Origin: TMP-24 sp041397305
GTDB lineage: Bacteria; Pseudomonadota; Alphaproteobacteria; Rhodobacterales; Rhodobacteraceae
NCBI GenBank assembly: GCA_041397305.1
Contig: JAWKWX010000012.1
Coordinates: forward strand, 20,495-84,494
Direction of reading: 5' to 3'
DNA length: 64,000 nt
A program made the translations under genes and the position numbers. The notes below the pieces were generated by a model that saw only the letters and a program-made list of their open reading frames with translations, was not told where the DNA came from and ran no database searches. Shown here one piece after another: positions 8,417-16,815 of this stretch (position 1 is the stretch's first letter; each line of letters starts with the position of its first letter).

Positions 8417-9085
8417 TCAGCGCGGCAGGGCGCGGAACAGGACCTGCCCGCGCGGCAGGCGGTCGGGAAGACGGGTCAGCGCGAAGCCCGCCGCCCGGGC
8501 ATGGGCCTCGACCGTCGCCAATGGCAGATGCCAGGGGGCGCGGTCGGGGTGGGTAACGACGCCATCGGGCTGGCGGTGTGGTCCGTCCGCGCCGGTCTCC
8601 GGCGCAAGGAAGATGGTGAAGAGCAGACGGTTCAGCGCCGGGAAGGCTGCGCGGATGCGGGAAAGGCCGAGGGCGAGCATGGCGTCGGGAAGGTGGGTAA
8701 AGACGGCGAAGGCGATCGCATAATCGATGGTGCCGGGCACGCCCGGAAAGGCAAACCCGCCATCCTCGATCAACTGCTGCGGGGGAAGGCGGTCCTTTGC
8801 CTCGAGTTCCAGCTCATGGCCCCTTTGCATGAGCGCGCCGGACAGATCGGTGCCCCAATAGTGGCCGGGATCGAGGAAGGGCACGGCGCGGGAGCCGAGA
8901 CGCAGGCTGCCGCAGCCGATGTCGAGGAGCCGGTGGCGGGGCTCCAGCCCCTCGCGCCTCAGGATCGCCAGCTGCAGCCGCCCGGTTTCGTCCCAGCGCC
9001 CGCCGACGATATCGCGATGACGGCCGCGTGCGAGCGCGTCGTCATAAAAGCCGGGGGCATGGTAGGGGGAAGGAGGGCGGGTCAT
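8417..9085 (-). CDS. class I SAM-dependent methyltransferase
   Basis: 222 residues. The start was set at the ATG at 9085 (MTRPPSPYHAPGFYDDALAR), where the conserved part begins; the longer ORF is antisense to mdh. SAM-binding motif I is LLDIGCGSLRLGS near residue 50, with an acidic GTDLS following and a motif IV-like DYAIAFAVFTHLPDAM. The C-terminal half completes a Rossmann-type fold. The substrate cannot be told from sequence. It starts 43 bases after the mdh stop on the same strand and is probably co-transcribed with mdh. Confidence 0.85.
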   Translation of the reverse strand: MTRPPSPYHAPGFYDDALARGRHRDIVGGRWDETGRLQLAILRREGLEPRHRLLDIGCGSLRLGSRAVPFLDPGHYWGTDLSGALMQRGHELELEAKDRLPPQQLIEDGGFAFPGVPGTIDYAIAFAVFTHLPDAMLALGLSRIRAAFPALNRLLFTIFLAPETGADGPHRQPDGVVTHPDRAPWHLPLATVEAHARAAGFALTRLPDRLPRGQVLFRALPR

Positions 9086-9128
9086 GGCTGGCGGGACGGG
9101 CCGGGCGGCCCATCCCGCGGATCTTCGC

Positions 9129-10091
9129 TCAGGCGAGCGTCGGGTCGATGCCCTTGCAGGCGGCGACAAGGCCTTTGACCGCGTCGACCGACTTGTCGAA
9201 CATCGCCTGTTCCTCGGCGTTGAGGGTGATGTTGACGATCCGCTCGACCCCGTTCGCGCCAAGGATCGTGGGAACGCCCACATACAGCCCGTCAAGCCCA
9301 TAGGCGCCTTTCACGTAAGCCGCACAGGGCAGAAGGCGCTTCTGGTCCTTGAGATAGGCTTCCGCCATCTCGATCGCCGAGGCGGCGGGGGCGTAGAAGG
9401 CCGAGCCGGTCTTCAGGAGGCCCACGATCTCGGCCCCGCCGTCGCGGGTGCGCTGGACGATGGCGTCGAGCTTCTCTTGCGTGGTCCAGCCCATTTTCAC
9501 CAGATCCGGCAGCGGGATGCCAGCGACGGTGGAATAACGGGTCAGGGGCACCATCGTGTCGCCATGGCCGCCAAGGACGAAGGCGGTGACGTCGCGCATG
9601 GAGACGCCGAATTCCTCCGACAGGAAATGCCGGAAGCGGCCCGAGTCGAGAACACCCGCCATGCCGACCACCTTGTGATGCGGCAGGCCGGAGAATTCAC
9701 GCAGCGCCCAGACCATCGCATCGAGCGGGTTGGTGATGCAGATGACGAAAGCGTTCGGCGCGTGGGCCTTGATGCCTTCGCCCACGGATTTCATGACCTT
9801 GAGGTTGATGCCCAGCAGGTCATCCCGGCTCATGCCGGGCTTGCGCGGCACACCGGCGGTCACGATGCAGACGTCCGCACCCGCGATGCCCGCGTAATCG
9901 TTGGCGCCCTTCAGGTCGGCGTCGAACTTCTCGACCGGGCCCGATTGCGCGATATCGAGCGCCTTGCCCTGGGGCGTGCCTTCCGCGATGTCGAAGAGGA
10001 CGATGTCCCCCAGCTCCTTGATCGCCGCGAGATGGGCGAGCGTGCCGCCGATCTGACCTGCGCCGATAAGCGCGATCTTCGCTCTGGCCAT
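9129..10091 (-). CDS. mdh: malate dehydrogenase (NAD)
   Basis: Oxidises malate to oxaloacetate with NAD in the TCA cycle. It is 320 residues, of the LDH-like type found in alphaproteobacteria. Visible features are the dinucleotide loop GAGQIGG (residues 10-16), NAD-ribose Asp34, the substrate arginines in the mobile loop VPRKPGMSRDD (Arg83, Arg89), Asn121 in ITNPLDAM, Asp149-Arg152, and catalytic His176 in LGGHGDTMVP. GCGGAGGAC lies just before the ATG. It is divergent from the TSUP permease at 10251 across 159 bp. Unlike sucC and sdhC, no TGTGATCACA site is seen in that gap. Confidence 0.98.
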   Translation of the reverse strand: MARAKIALIGAGQIGGTLAHLAAIKELGDIVLFDIAEGTPQGKALDIAQSGPVEKFDADLKGANDYAGIAGADVCIVTAGVPRKPGMSRDDLLGINLKVMKSVGEGIKAHAPNAFVICITNPLDAMVWALREFSGLPHHKVVGMAGVLDSGRFRHFLSEEFGVSMRDVTAFVLGGHGDTMVPLTRYSTVAGIPLPDLVKMGWTTQEKLDAIVQRTRDGGAEIVGLLKTGSAFYAPAASAIEMAEAYLKDQKRLLPCAAYVKGAYGLDGLYVGVPTILGANGVERIVNITLNAEEQAMFDKSVDAVKGLVAACKGIDPTLA

Positions 10092-10250
10092 GATGTCCTC
10101 CGCCTGTGGGATTTGAGGGAAATGTCGCGGGCAGGACTAAAGGGTTCGCTTTCGGCGCGCAAGCCCGCTGCAGTGCGGCAAGGACATAACAGGGGCCTTT
10201 CGCGCGCGGGGCAGGTGCGATAGCGCTAGCGGCGGCAAGGGGGAGGGATC

Positions 10251-11003
10251 ATGTCCGCCGATCCGCTGTTCTGGATGCTCGCGACGCTTGCGGCGATTCT
10301 TGTCGGCATGGGCAAGGGTGGCCTGCCGATCGTCGGCATGCTTGCCGTGCCGGTCATGGCGCTGGCGATCCCGCCGGTGACGGCGACGGCGCTTCTGGCG
10401 CCGGTCTTCGTGGTTTCGGACATGTTCGGGCTTTATTCCTATCGCCACCAGTTCGACCGCCGCGTCGTGGCGATCATGGCGGTGGGCGCGACCCTTGGCG
10501 TGGCGCTTGGCTGGCTGACGGCGGCGCGGGTGCCGGACTGGGCCGTGACCGGCGCGGTCGGGGTGATCGGGCTCTCGTTCGCGTTTCGGCTGGTCCTGGC
10601 GCGCAGGGCGGCGGAAGCGCGCCGGGCGGATGCGGGACGCGGGGTTTTCTGGGGCGTTGTGACCGGGTTCACGAGCTTTGTCGCGCATGCGGGCGCGCCG
10701 CCCTTTCAGGTCTATGTGCTGCCGCTGCGCCTGCCGAAGGCCCTCTTCGCGGGCACCAATACGGTGTTCTTCACCTATCTCAACCTGATCAAGCTGGTGC
10801 CCTACTGGGCGCTGGGCCAGTTCAACCCCGGCAATCTGAAGGTGGCGGCGGTGCTGGCGATCCCGGCGGCGCTTGCGGTTTTCGCGGGCGTGCGGCTGGT
10901 GAAGGTCGTTCCGGACCTGCTTTTCTTCCGGCTGGTGACCGCCGCGCTCGCGCTCATTTCGGTCAAGCTGATCTTCGATGGCCTCGCTGGGGCGCTCGGC
11001 TAG
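10251..11003 (+). CDS. TSUP (TauE/SafE) family membrane transporter
   Basis: 250 residues, almost entirely hydrophobic with about seven to eight predicted transmembrane helices. The N-terminal repeat shows GMGKGGLPIVGMLAVPVMAL and the second half GFTSFVAHAGAPPFQVYVLP, both hallmark TSUP segments. The family exports or imports small sulfur-containing or organic anions such as sulfite, taurine-derived compounds or sulfoacetate; the substrate here cannot be assigned. A start with GGGAGGG upstream is clear. It overlaps the 3' end of the convergent small secreted-protein gene by four bases. Confidence 0.9.
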   Translation: MSADPLFWMLATLAAILVGMGKGGLPIVGMLAVPVMALAIPPVTATALLAPVFVVSDMFGLYSYRHQFDRRVVAIMAVGATLGVALGWLTAARVPDWAVTGAVGVIGLSFAFRLVLARRAAEARRADAGRGVFWGVVTGFTSFVAHAGAPPFQVYVLPLRLPKALFAGTNTVFFTYLNLIKLVPYWALGQFNPGNLKVAAVLAIPAALAVFAGVRLVKVVPDLLFFRLVTAALALISVKLIFDGLAGALG

Positions 11004-11317
11004 GCCGGGCTGCCCGCCGGGGTCGCGGGCGCGTCGATCCGTTCGAAATTCTGCCCCGATGCCAGAAGGCAGGTCCGTCCGTCGGCAAGCGTGACGAGGA
11101 TGGTCCAGGTGCCGGTCTCGACCGAGGCGTAGGTTTCGATCACCGCCGCATTGGCGGCGAGCCCCAGGGTTTGCAGGCTTTCGCCGAACCGGTCCGCCAG
11201 CTGCGCGACGACAGTTTCACGGGGTCCGCACTGTCGGGCCTGCTGGCCATGGGCGTGGTCGGCGGCGAGGATGAGCCCGCCGAAGCCGAGGGAAAGGGCG
11301 AAAAGCTTGGCTTGCAT
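11000..11317 (-). CDS. small exported protein of unknown function
   Basis: 105 residues with an N-terminal signal peptide (MQAKLFALSLGFGGLILAAD, probable cleavage after AHG or nearby). The mature protein has two cysteines (ARQCGP and GRTCLLAS) that could form a disulfide, and a central segment ETYASVETGTWTILVTLADG resembling a small beta domain. It is convergent with the TSUP gene and divergent from mcl2 across 215 bp that must hold both promoters. I recognise it as a small Rhodobacteraceae-type conserved protein but know no function. Confidence 0.75.
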   Translation of the reverse strand: MQAKLFALSLGFGGLILAADHAHGQQARQCGPRETVVAQLADRFGESLQTLGLAANAAVIETYASVETGTWTILVTLADGRTCLLASGQNFERIDAPATPAGSPA

Positions 11318-11532
11318 GGCATCTGTCCGCTTCGGGGGGGCGCGAAGGCTCCGGTGATGGGCAAAGCCTGCGCCCGACGCGGGAAAAATCGGTTAACGTG
11401 CGGTGCGCCCGGTCGGCCGCGGGCATGGACCTCGCAATGCGGGCGCAGAAAGTTCTGCACTGCGGCAAGTCCGGCCTTGCCAAAACGTCCAGGAATATGG
11501 TCCCTGACGAAAGAATATTGCGAGGAGCCTTC

Positions 11533-12411
11533 ATGATTCCGCCCCAGCCTGCGGCAAATCCCCCGGCCGATGCGCCGCGCCCCTATCGCTCGGTCCTCTA
11601 TATCCCCGGCGCCAACGAACGCGCGCTTGACAAGGCGGCGACACTGGCCTGCGACGCAATCATCTTCGATCTGGAAGATGCGGTGGCGCCTGAGGGAAAA
11701 CCCGTTGCGCGGGCGATGGTGGCCGAAAAGCTGCGCTCGGTCGATTACGGGCGGCGGGCGCGGATCGTCAGGATCAACGCCCTCGACACTGCCTGGGGCC
11801 GCGACGATTGCCTGGCCTTCGCCGACGTGACCTGCGACGCGATCCTTGTTCCGAAGGTCTCGCGCCCCGAACATGTCGAGGCGGTCGCGGTGCTGGTGCC
11901 CGACAGGCCGCTCTGGGCGATGATGGAAACCGCGGTCGTTGCCTGGCACGCGGCCGATATCGCCGCCCATCCGCGCATCCAGGGCTTTGTCGTCGGCACC
12001 AACGACCTCGCCAAGGACATTGGCGCGCGCTACCGGCCGGACCGCGAGCCGCTGCTGACCGCGATTTCCATGTGCCTTCTGGCGGGCAAGGCCTACGGCC
12101 GCATCGTGATCGACGGGGTCTACAATGCCTTCAAGGATGATGAGGGTCTCAGGCGCGAATGCGATCAGGGCCGCGACATGGGCTTCGATGGCAAGACGCT
12201 GATCCACCCCGCCCAGATCGCCATCGCCAACGAGATATTTGCCCCGTCCGAGGCCGAGATCGACCTCGCCCGCCGTCAGATCGCCGCCTATGCCGAGGCC
12301 GAGAAGGCAAGGAAGGGCGTGGCGGTTGTCGATGGCAAGATCGTCGAGAAGCTGCATGTGGTGGCGGCGGGGCGGACACTCGCCAAGGCAGAAGCCCTTG
12401 CGGCGCTGTAG
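11533..12411 (+). CDS. mcl2: (3S)-malyl-CoA thioesterase (Mcl2-type, CitE family)
   Basis: Hydrolyses (3S)-malyl-CoA to malate and CoA, the last step of glyoxylate plus acetyl-CoA conversion in the ethylmalonyl-CoA pathway. It is 292 residues from the ATG at 11533, preceded by GAGGAG; the longer ORF is not needed. CitE-fold motifs are YRSVLYIPGANERALDKA, IIFDLEDAV (metal-binding region), PLWAMMETAVVAW, VVGTNDLAKD and FDGKTLIHPAQIAIANE. The YRSVLYIPG start and mdh-sdh neighbourhood match Mcl2 of Rhodobacter sphaeroides rather than the lyase Mcl1. Lyase or citrate-lyase-like activity remains an alternative. Confidence 0.88.
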   Translation: MIPPQPAANPPADAPRPYRSVLYIPGANERALDKAATLACDAIIFDLEDAVAPEGKPVARAMVAEKLRSVDYGRRARIVRINALDTAWGRDDCLAFADVTCDAILVPKVSRPEHVEAVAVLVPDRPLWAMMETAVVAWHAADIAAHPRIQGFVVGTNDLAKDIGARYRPDREPLLTAISMCLLAGKAYGRIVIDGVYNAFKDDEGLRRECDQGRDMGFDGKTLIHPAQIAIANEIFAPSEAEIDLARRQIAAYAEAEKARKGVAVVDGKIVEKLHVVAAGRTLAKAEALAAL

Positions 12412-12452
12412 CCGATGGGTAGTGTGAAGGCCATTCACATTCGGAGGAACCC

Positions 12453-13001
12453 ATGTCCCTGCTGATTCTCGGCCTCGCGCTCTGGTATGTCTCGCATCTG
12501 ATGAAGCGCGTGGCGCCCGGCGCGCGCGCAGCCATGGGCGAAATGCCCGGCAAGCTTGTCATCACCGTCCTGTCGATCCTTGCGGTCGTCCTGATGGTGA
12601 AGGGGTTCCGCGCCGCGCCCGTTGTCGATCTCTGGTCGCCGCCAACCTTCCTTCGCCATGTGAACAACCTGATGATGGTATTTGCGGTCTTCCTTGTGGA
12701 ACTCGGCTATGTGCCCGGCAGGCTGCGCACAAAGATCCGTCATCCGATGCTGACGGCGGTGAAGATCTGGGCCATCGCGCACCTTCTGGTGAACGGCGAT
12801 CTCGCCTCGGTGATCCTCTTTGGCGGGCTTCTGGCCTGGGCGGTGATCGACCTCATCCTGATCAACCGGCAGGTGCCCGACTGGACGCCGCCGAAAGCCG
12901 GGCCGGTGCGCAACGACCTGATCTATGTCGGCGTCGCGGCGGTCCTGTTCGGCCTGATCGGCTATATCCACACCTGGCTCGGCTATCCGCCGTTCGGCTG
13001 A
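12453..13001 (+). CDS. NnrU-like integral membrane protein
   Basis: 182 residues with about five hydrophobic segments, beginning MSLLILGLALWYVSHLMKRV. The NnrU hallmarks YVSHLMKR, RHVNNLMMVFAVFLVELGY and KIWAIAHLLVNGDLASVILF are present. NnrU was first described next to nitric oxide reductase genes, but most homologues lie elsewhere and have no proven role. The heme-protein-like His residues are conserved (AHLLVNG). It is 41 bases after mcl2 and 14 before mch, so it is probably in one transcript with them. Confidence 0.85.
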   Translation: MSLLILGLALWYVSHLMKRVAPGARAAMGEMPGKLVITVLSILAVVLMVKGFRAAPVVDLWSPPTFLRHVNNLMMVFAVFLVELGYVPGRLRTKIRHPMLTAVKIWAIAHLLVNGDLASVILFGGLLAWAVIDLILINRQVPDWTPPKAGPVRNDLIYVGVAAVLFGLIGYIHTWLGYPPFG

Positions 13002-13015
13002 CTATCGGAGGCGAC

Positions 13016-14047
13016 ATGAAGACCAATCCGGGGCGCTTCTTCGAGGATTACCGTCTGGGCGAGGTGATCGCCCATGCGGTGCCCCGGACCCTGTCGGGCG
13101 GCGAGCGGGCGCTTTATCACGCGCTCTATCCGGCCCGTCACGCGCTTTATTCCTCCGACGAATTCGCGCGGGCCTGCGGCCTGGCCGCCGCGCCGATGGA
13201 CGATCTGATCGCCTTTCATACGGTCTTCGGCAAGACGGTGCCCGACATTTCGCTCAATGCCATCGCCAATCTCGGCTATGCCGAGGGACGCTGGCTTGCA
13301 CCGGTCTGGCCGGGCGACACGCTGCGCTCGGAAAGCGAGGTCATCGGGCTGAAGGAAAATTCGAACGGCGCCTCCGGCGTCGTCTGGGTCAGGACGCGCG
13401 GTCTGAACCAGTCGGGTGCGGTCGTTCTGGAATATGTCCGCTGGGTGATGGTCCGAAAGCGCGACCGCGCCGCCGCCGCGCCCTTTCCGCATGTGCCCGA
13501 CCTGGCGAAGGTCGTGGACCCTGCGTCGCTGATCGTGCCCGAGGGGCTGGATTTCCGCCGCTACGACTTCACCCTGGCGGGCGAGGCGCACCGCTGGGGC
13601 GACTATCACGTGGGCGAGAAGATCGACCATGTGGACGGGGTGACGGTCGAGGAGGCAGAGCATATGCTCGCCACCCGGCTCTGGCAGAACACCGCGAAAG
13701 TCCATTTCGACCGGACCCAGCGCGAAGATGGCAAGCGGTTGATCTACGGCGGCCATGTGATCTCGCTGGCCCGGACGCTGTCTTTCAACGGGCTCGCGAA
13801 CGCCCAGATGATCGTCGCGCTGAACGGCGGCAGCCACGCCAATCCCTGTTTCGCGGGCGACACGGTGCGCGCCTGGTCGGAGGTGCTGGACAAGGCCGGG
13901 ACCGCGGCGCCCGGCGTCGGCGCGCTGCGTCTCCGGCTGGTGGCGGTGAAGGATGGTGCCGCTCCTTTTGCGCTGAAGGGCGAGGACGGCAAGTACGATC
14001 CCTCGGTCCTGCTCGACCTCGATTACTGGGCGCTGGTGCCTACCTGA
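13016..14047 (+). CDS. mch: mesaconyl-CoA hydratase (beta-methylmalyl-CoA dehydratase)
   Basis: Interconverts mesaconyl-CoA and beta-methylmalyl-CoA in the ethylmalonyl-CoA pathway. It is 343 residues, the known Mch length, built of two MaoC-like hot-dog halves; the N-terminus MKTNPGRFFEDYRLGEVIAH and the second-half ALNGGSHANPCFAGDTVRAW are characteristic. A GGAGGC ribosome-binding site precedes the ATG. It follows mcl2 and the NnrU gene on the same strand, linking consecutive pathway steps. The product feeds a beta-methylmalyl-CoA lyase (Mcl1) that is not in this window. The sdhC operator begins ten bases after its stop. Confidence 0.92.
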   Translation: MKTNPGRFFEDYRLGEVIAHAVPRTLSGGERALYHALYPARHALYSSDEFARACGLAAAPMDDLIAFHTVFGKTVPDISLNAIANLGYAEGRWLAPVWPGDTLRSESEVIGLKENSNGASGVVWVRTRGLNQSGAVVLEYVRWVMVRKRDRAAAAPFPHVPDLAKVVDPASLIVPEGLDFRRYDFTLAGEAHRWGDYHVGEKIDHVDGVTVEEAEHMLATRLWQNTAKVHFDRTQREDGKRLIYGGHVISLARTLSFNGLANAQMIVALNGGSHANPCFAGDTVRAWSEVLDKAGTAAPGVGALRLRLVAVKDGAAPFALKGEDGKYDPSVLLDLDYWALVPT

Positions 14048-14056
14048 AGAGTAATT

Positions 14057-14087
14057 TGTGATCACAAGAAAAATATGTGTGATCACA
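14057..14087. promoter_or_regulatory. tandem TGTGATCACA palindromes upstream of sdhC
   Basis: Two copies of TGTGATCACA at 14057-14066 and 14078-14087, again 21 bp start to start with an A-rich spacer, exactly the layout seen upstream of sucC. They lie between the mch stop and sdhC, about 140-170 bp before the sdhC ATG, so sdhCDAB has its own regulated promoter here. Confidence 0.8.
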
Positions 14088-14130
14088 AAACTCTCCTTTA
14101 GCCCTAACGGAGACCCTTCAATCCGCATTT

Positions 14131-14144
14131 GCTGCAATTGCAGC
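14131..14144. promoter_or_regulatory. palindrome GCTGCAATTGCAGC in the sdhC leader
   Basis: A perfect 14-bp inverted repeat located 44 bp beyond the second TGTGATCACA site and about 80 bp before sdhC. It could bind a second regulator or be a symmetric core element. There is no equivalent upstream of sucC. Confidence 0.4.
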
Positions 14145-14223
14145 GTGACTTGCGCGCGAAATCGGGTAATCAGGGGTCAGGCATCTCCGGACGGACGGTC
14201 CGGTCCGAGCGGTGGAGGAGAGA

Positions 14224-14619
14224 ATGGCGGAAACCAAACGTGTGGTCAGGCCACCTGTTCGACCCCTGTCGCCACATCTGCAGATCTACCGGCCGCAGAT
14301 GACCGCGATCAGCTCGATCCTGACGCGGATCACCGGCAACGGCATGATCGTCGGCGCGATCCTGATGGTCTGGTGGCTGCTGGCCGCCGCAACAGGCCCG
14401 GACTATTTCGCCTTTGTCGACGGGCTCCTGCACGGCTGGATCGGCAGGATCATCCTCACCGGTTCGCTCTGGGCGGTCTGGTATCATTACCTCGCGGGGC
14501 TCAGGCACCTTTGGTTCGATGCGGGACGCGGGCTTGAGATCGAGACTGCCGAAAGGCTCGGCTGGGCCTGTGTCATCGGATCGGTCCTGCTGACCGTCCT
14601 CACCTTCTTCATCATCTGA
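14224..14619 (+). CDS. sdhC: succinate dehydrogenase cytochrome b556 subunit
   Basis: Membrane anchor of complex II that holds heme b and the quinone site together with SdhD. It is 131 residues from the ATG at 14224, preceded by GGAGGAGAGA; the ATG four codons upstream is less likely. RPLSPHLQIYRPQMTAISSI and LTRITGNGM form the family signature with quinone-site Ser/Arg. GLRHLWFDAG contains the heme-ligand His. Three transmembrane helices follow the short cytoplasmic N-terminus. It is the first gene of the sdhC-D-A-(lipoprotein)-B operon. Confidence 0.97.
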   Translation: MAETKRVVRPPVRPLSPHLQIYRPQMTAISSILTRITGNGMIVGAILMVWWLLAAATGPDYFAFVDGLLHGWIGRIILTGSLWAVWYHYLAGLRHLWFDAGRGLEIETAERLGWACVIGSVLLTVLTFFII

Positions 14620-14630
14620 AAGGGGCGGCC

Positions 14631-15002
14631 ATGCGTTATCTGACCGACCGCAAGCGCGCCGAGGGCAAGGGCGCCTCCCACACCGGGACCGAGCATCACT
14701 GGTACATGCAGGCCTCGGGCGCGGCGCTGGCCTTCATCATCCCGGTCTTCATCATCGCGCTCGGCCGCGCCTTCGGCCGCGACCATGCGGGCGTGGTGGA
14801 GTTTTTCGCCCGTCCTCATGTGGCGATCCTGACCGGGCTCGTCCTCTTCGTCTCGATGCGCCATTTCGCCAAGGGCGCCACGATGATGATCGAGGATTAC
14901 GCCCGCGGCTCGACCCGCAAGGCGTTGATCATCGCCGTCCTCTCGCTTTCCTATCTGATTACCGCGACCGGGCTTTTCGCGCTGGCCCGGATCGCGCTCT
15001 GA
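14631..15002 (+). CDS. sdhD: succinate dehydrogenase membrane anchor subunit
   Basis: Second membrane anchor of complex II, 123 residues with three predicted transmembrane helices. MRYLTDRKRAEGKGASHTGT followed by EHHWYMQASGAALAFIIPVF is the alphaproteobacterial SdhD pattern; the His/Asp pair needed for heme and quinone appears in the HVAILTGLVLFVSMRHFAKG region. It starts 11 bases after sdhC and ends ten bases before sdhA, indicating a tight operon. Confidence 0.96.
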   Translation: MRYLTDRKRAEGKGASHTGTEHHWYMQASGAALAFIIPVFIIALGRAFGRDHAGVVEFFARPHVAILTGLVLFVSMRHFAKGATMMIEDYARGSTRKALIIAVLSLSYLITATGLFALARIAL

Positions 15003-15012
15003 AAGGCTGACC

Positions 15013-16815
15013 ATGACCGCTTATCCGTACGAGACGCATGAATATGACGTTGTGGTCGTGGGCGCGGGCGGCGCGGGGTTGCGCGCCACGCTTGGCATGG
15101 CCGAACAGGGCCTGCGCACGGCCTGCGTGACCAAGGTCTTCCCGACCCGTTCCCACACCGTCGCGGCACAGGGCGGCATCGCGGCCTCGCTTGGCAACAT
15201 GGGGCCGGACAGCTGGCAATGGCACATGTACGACACCGTGAAAGGGTCGGACTGGCTGGGGGACACCGACGCGATGGAATACCTCGCGCGCGAGGCGCCG
15301 AAGGCGGTCTACGAGCTGGAACATTACGGCGTGCCCTTCAGCCGCACCGAAGAGGGCAAGATCTATCAGCGCCCCTTCGGCGGCCATACGACGGAATTCG
15401 GCGAAGGCCCACCGGTGCAGCGCACCTGTGCGGCCGCCGACCGCACGGGGCATGCGATCCTGCATACGCTTTACGGCCAGTCGCTGAAGAACAATGCCGA
15501 ATTCTTCATCGAATATTTCGCGCTCGACCTCGTCATCACCGACGGCGCCTGCACCGGTGTGGTCTGCTGGAAGCTCGACGACGGCACCATCCATGTCTTC
15601 AATGCCAAGATGGTGGTGCTGGCGACCGGCGGCTATGGCCGGGCCTATTTCAGCGCAACCTCGGCGCACACCTGCACCGGCGACGGCGGCGGGATGGTGG
15701 CGCGGGCCGGGCTGCCGCTGCAGGACATGGAGTTCGTGCAGTTTCACCCGACCGGCATCTACGGCTCGGGCTGCCTGATCACCGAAGGCGCGCGGGGCGA
15801 GGGCGGCTATCTGACCAATTCCGAGGGCGAGCGGTTCATGGAACGCTATGCGCCGACCTACAAGGATCTGGCCAGCCGCGACGTCGTCAGCCGCTGCATC
15901 ACCATCGAGATTCGCGAAGGCCGCGGCGTCGGCAAGCACAAGGATCACATGCACCTGAACCTGTCGCACATCCCGCCCGCGACCCTGCACGAGCGCCTGC
16001 CCGGCATTTCGGAGTCGGCGAAGATTTTCGCCGGTGTCGACATCACGAAGGAACCGATCCCGATCCTGCCGACAGTTCACTACAACATGGGCGGCATTCC
16101 GACCAACTACTGGGGCGAGGTGCTGAACCCCACGAGAGAGAATCCGGATGCCGTCTTCCCCGGCCTGATGGCGGTGGGCGAGGCAGGCTGCGCCAGTGTT
16201 CACGGTGCGAACCGCCTGGGTTCGAACTCGCTTATCGACCTCGTGGTCTTCGGCCGCGCTGCGGCCATCCGTGCCGGTCAGATTGTGAAACCGGGCGCAG
16301 CCAATGCGCCGGTCAACAAGGCCGAAGTCGACAGGACGCTCGCCCGCTTCGACGGGCTCCGCCATGCCGATGGCGCGGTGCCGACGGCGGACCTGCGGCT
16401 GGAGATGCAGAAGACCATGCAGGCCGATGCGGCCGTCTTCCGCACCGACAAGACGCTGGCCGAGGGCGTGGAGAAGATGATGAAGGTTGCGGGCAAGCTG
16501 TCTGACCTGAAGGTCACCGACCGCAGCCTCGTCTGGAACAGCGACCTGATGGAGACGCTGGAGCTGACGAACCTCATGCCGAACGCGCTGGCCACCATCG
16601 TTGCGGCCGAAGCCCGCAAGGAAAGCCGTGGCGCGCATGCGCACGAGGATTACCCCAACCGCGACGACAAGACCTGGCGCGTCCATTCGCTCGCCCATGT
16701 CGAGGGCGCGAAGGTCACGCTGACCACGCGCCCCGTTCACCTCGATCCGCTGACGACGGAGGCCGAGGGCGGGATCGACCTGAAGAGGATTGCGCCGAAG
16801 GCGCGGGTCTACTGA
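15013..16815 (+). CDS. sdhA: succinate dehydrogenase flavoprotein subunit
   Basis: Oxidises succinate to fumarate using covalently bound FAD. It is 600 residues, the normal length. The FAD-binding motif is VVVGAGGAGLRATLGMAEQG near the N-terminus. The covalent FAD His lies in TRSHTVAAQGGIAASLGN. The active-site region includes GARGEGGYLTNSEGERFMER and PTVHYNMGGIPTNYWGEV. HGANRLGSNSLIDLVVFGR is the typical C-terminal flavin contact. The Shine-Dalgarno AAAGG precedes the ATG. Its TGA overlaps the ATG of the small lipoprotein gene that separates it from sdhB. Confidence 0.98.
   Translation: MTAYPYETHEYDVVVVGAGGAGLRATLGMAEQGLRTACVTKVFPTRSHTVAAQGGIAASLGNMGPDSWQWHMYDTVKGSDWLGDTDAMEYLAREAPKAVYELEHYGVPFSRTEEGKIYQRPFGGHTTEFGEGPPVQRTCAAADRTGHAILHTLYGQSLKNNAEFFIEYFALDLVITDGACTGVVCWKLDDGTIHVFNAKMVVLATGGYGRAYFSATSAHTCTGDGGGMVARAGLPLQDMEFVQFHPTGIYGSGCLITEGARGEGGYLTNSEGERFMERYAPTYKDLASRDVVSRCITIEIREGRGVGKHKDHMHLNLSHIPPATLHERLPGISESAKIFAGVDITKEPIPILPTVHYNMGGIPTNYWGEVLNPTRENPDAVFPGLMAVGEAGCASVHGANRLGSNSLIDLVVFGRAAAIRAGQIVKPGAANAPVNKAEVDRTLARFDGLRHADGAVPTADLRLEMQKTMQADAAVFRTDKTLAEGVEKMMKVAGKLSDLKVTDRSLVWNSDLMETLELTNLMPNALATIVAAEARKESRGAHAHEDYPNRDDKTWRVHSLAHVEGAKVTLTTRPVHLDPLTTEAEGGIDLKRIAPKARVY

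Noticed and set aside
14212..14223. Upstream ATG as the sdhC start
   Set aside because: The ATG at 14224 follows GGAGGAGAGA directly; the upstream ATG would place the ribosome-binding site inside the gene.
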